The notes under the pieces were generated by a model. The model was given only the letters and a program-made list of their open reading frames with translations. It was not told where the DNA came from and made no database searches. Position numbers and translations under genes: made by a program. A stretch of 14,591 bases of DNA from Deltaproteobacteria bacterium. GTDB lineage: Bacteria > Desulfobacterota > Desulfobulbia > Desulfobulbales > Desulfobulbaceae. Positions within the stretch are counted from its first letter, which is position 1. Every line of letters starts with the position of its first letter. The stretch is from positions 3,383-17,973 of the forward strand of contig JAADIK010000166.1 in assembly GCA_013151365.1 (NCBI GenBank), read 5' to 3'. This document shows positions 14,023-14,591 of this stretch, piece after piece.

Positions 14023-14591
14023 TCAATGGTCTAGTATGTCATGCAGGATTTTGCTGAGGTCGGCGATTTCGAATGGTTTGGCGGCAACGCCGCTGAAACC
14101 GTATTTCCGGTATTCGGCCATAATCGGATCATTGGAATAACCGCTTGAGACAATGGCCTTTACCTGCGGGTCGTATTGCCGTAATTTTTCAATGGCTTCC
14201 TTGCCGCCCATGCCCCCGGGGATGGTTAAGTCGATGATGACCGCATCGTACGGTTTGCCGGCTTCCTTGGCTTTGATATAGAGCGCGACCGCCTCGGCTC
14301 CGTCGGCGGCAAGATCGGCTTTGTAACCGAGATATTTCAGCATTTCCGCGACAATCTCTCTCAGCTGATCCTCGTCATCCATGACCAGGATCCGGCCGGT
14401 ACCGAGGATTTCAGTCGGCCTGTCCGCAGCGCTTTCATGCGGGCTTTCTTCTTTTCGGGCAGGGATATAGATGGTAAATGTCGTACCGACTCCTAACTCT
14501 GATTCGACCACCAGGCGACCATTATGCTTGCTGATAATAGAGTGACAGATTGTCAACCCCAGGCCGTTGCCGTCCTCTTTGGTGGTAAAGT
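14023..14591 (-). CDS. Hybrid histidine kinase with C-terminal receiver domain (C-terminal part)
   Basis: Partial gene entering from the right edge; 188 full codons plus the stop are visible. The first part is the end of a HATPase domain: FTTKEDGNGLGLTICHSIIS (G-box) and then GTTFTIYIPA. A linker of about 25 residues follows, then a complete receiver domain: acidic pair in VMDDEDQLRE, phosphoacceptor Asp in DAVIIDLTIPGGMGG, a conserved Thr/Ser position in AIVSSGYS, and Lys in VAAKPF. The architecture resembles PAS-containing hybrid kinases common in deltaproteobacteria. The sensor, dimerisation domain and phosphorylated His lie outside the window, so the stimulus is unknown. It ends at its own terminator and is not evidently part of the nitrogen operon, although it is on the same strand. 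Confidence 0.9.
   Translation of the reverse strand, partial: FTTKEDGNGLGLTICHSIISKHNGRLVVESELGVGTTFTIYIPARKEESPHESAADRPTEILGTGRILVMDDEDQLREIVAEMLKYLGYKADLAADGAEAVALYIKAKEAGKPYDAVIIDLTIPGGMGGKEAIEKLRQYDPQVKAIVSSGYSNDPIMAEYRKYGFSGVAAKPFEIADLSKILHDILDH

Overview
The window looks like a chromosomal segment from a GC-rich Gram-negative bacterium. The best guess is a deltaproteobacterium (Desulfobacterota, perhaps Desulfobulbales), based on the mix of a Wsp-type chemosensory operon, a Bacillus-like (GSI-alpha) glutamine synthetase and two tandem amt genes beside glnB-glnD. No rRNA, ribosomal-protein or other phylogenetic marker is present, so the taxonomic call is weak. No tRNA, CRISPR, insertion sequence or phage gene was seen.

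Left part (1-5418, all minus strand): a Wsp-type operon transcribed leftwards as wspA (methyl-accepting receptor), wspB (CheW), wspC (CheR methyltransferase with TPR repeats), wspD (CheW with an N-terminal cysteine module) and wspE (CheA-type kinase, running off the left edge). In Pseudomonas this pathway controls the diguanylate cyclase WspR and so c-di-GMP and biofilm formation. wspF and wspR would lie beyond the left edge if the order is kept. wspE has two tandem Hpt domains that share about 220 nearly identical bases, and both copies are out of frame at the same point, immediately before the phosphoacceptor histidine. As sequenced, the kinase is broken twice. A 230-nt leader with a large stem-loop appears to precede wspA.

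Middle (5419-6560): a hemolysin III/YqfA-family membrane protein on the plus strand, divergent from wspA and convergent with glnA, ending at a strong bidirectional terminator.

Right part (6646-13729, all minus strand): a nitrogen-assimilation cluster transcribed amtB2 - amtB1 - glnB - glnD - glnA. It holds two ammonium channels, the PII signal protein with Tyr51, the PII uridylyl-transferase/removing enzyme, and glutamine synthetase. glnB and glnD are one base apart. The synthetase has Phe where enterobacterial enzymes have the adenylylated Tyr, so GlnD-PII here probably controls Amt or transcription rather than GS adenylylation. Both amt genes have good sigma-70-type promoters that share a -35 block.

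Far right (14023-14591, minus): the C-terminal part of a hybrid histidine kinase with a fused receiver domain, closed by a clear rho-independent terminator.
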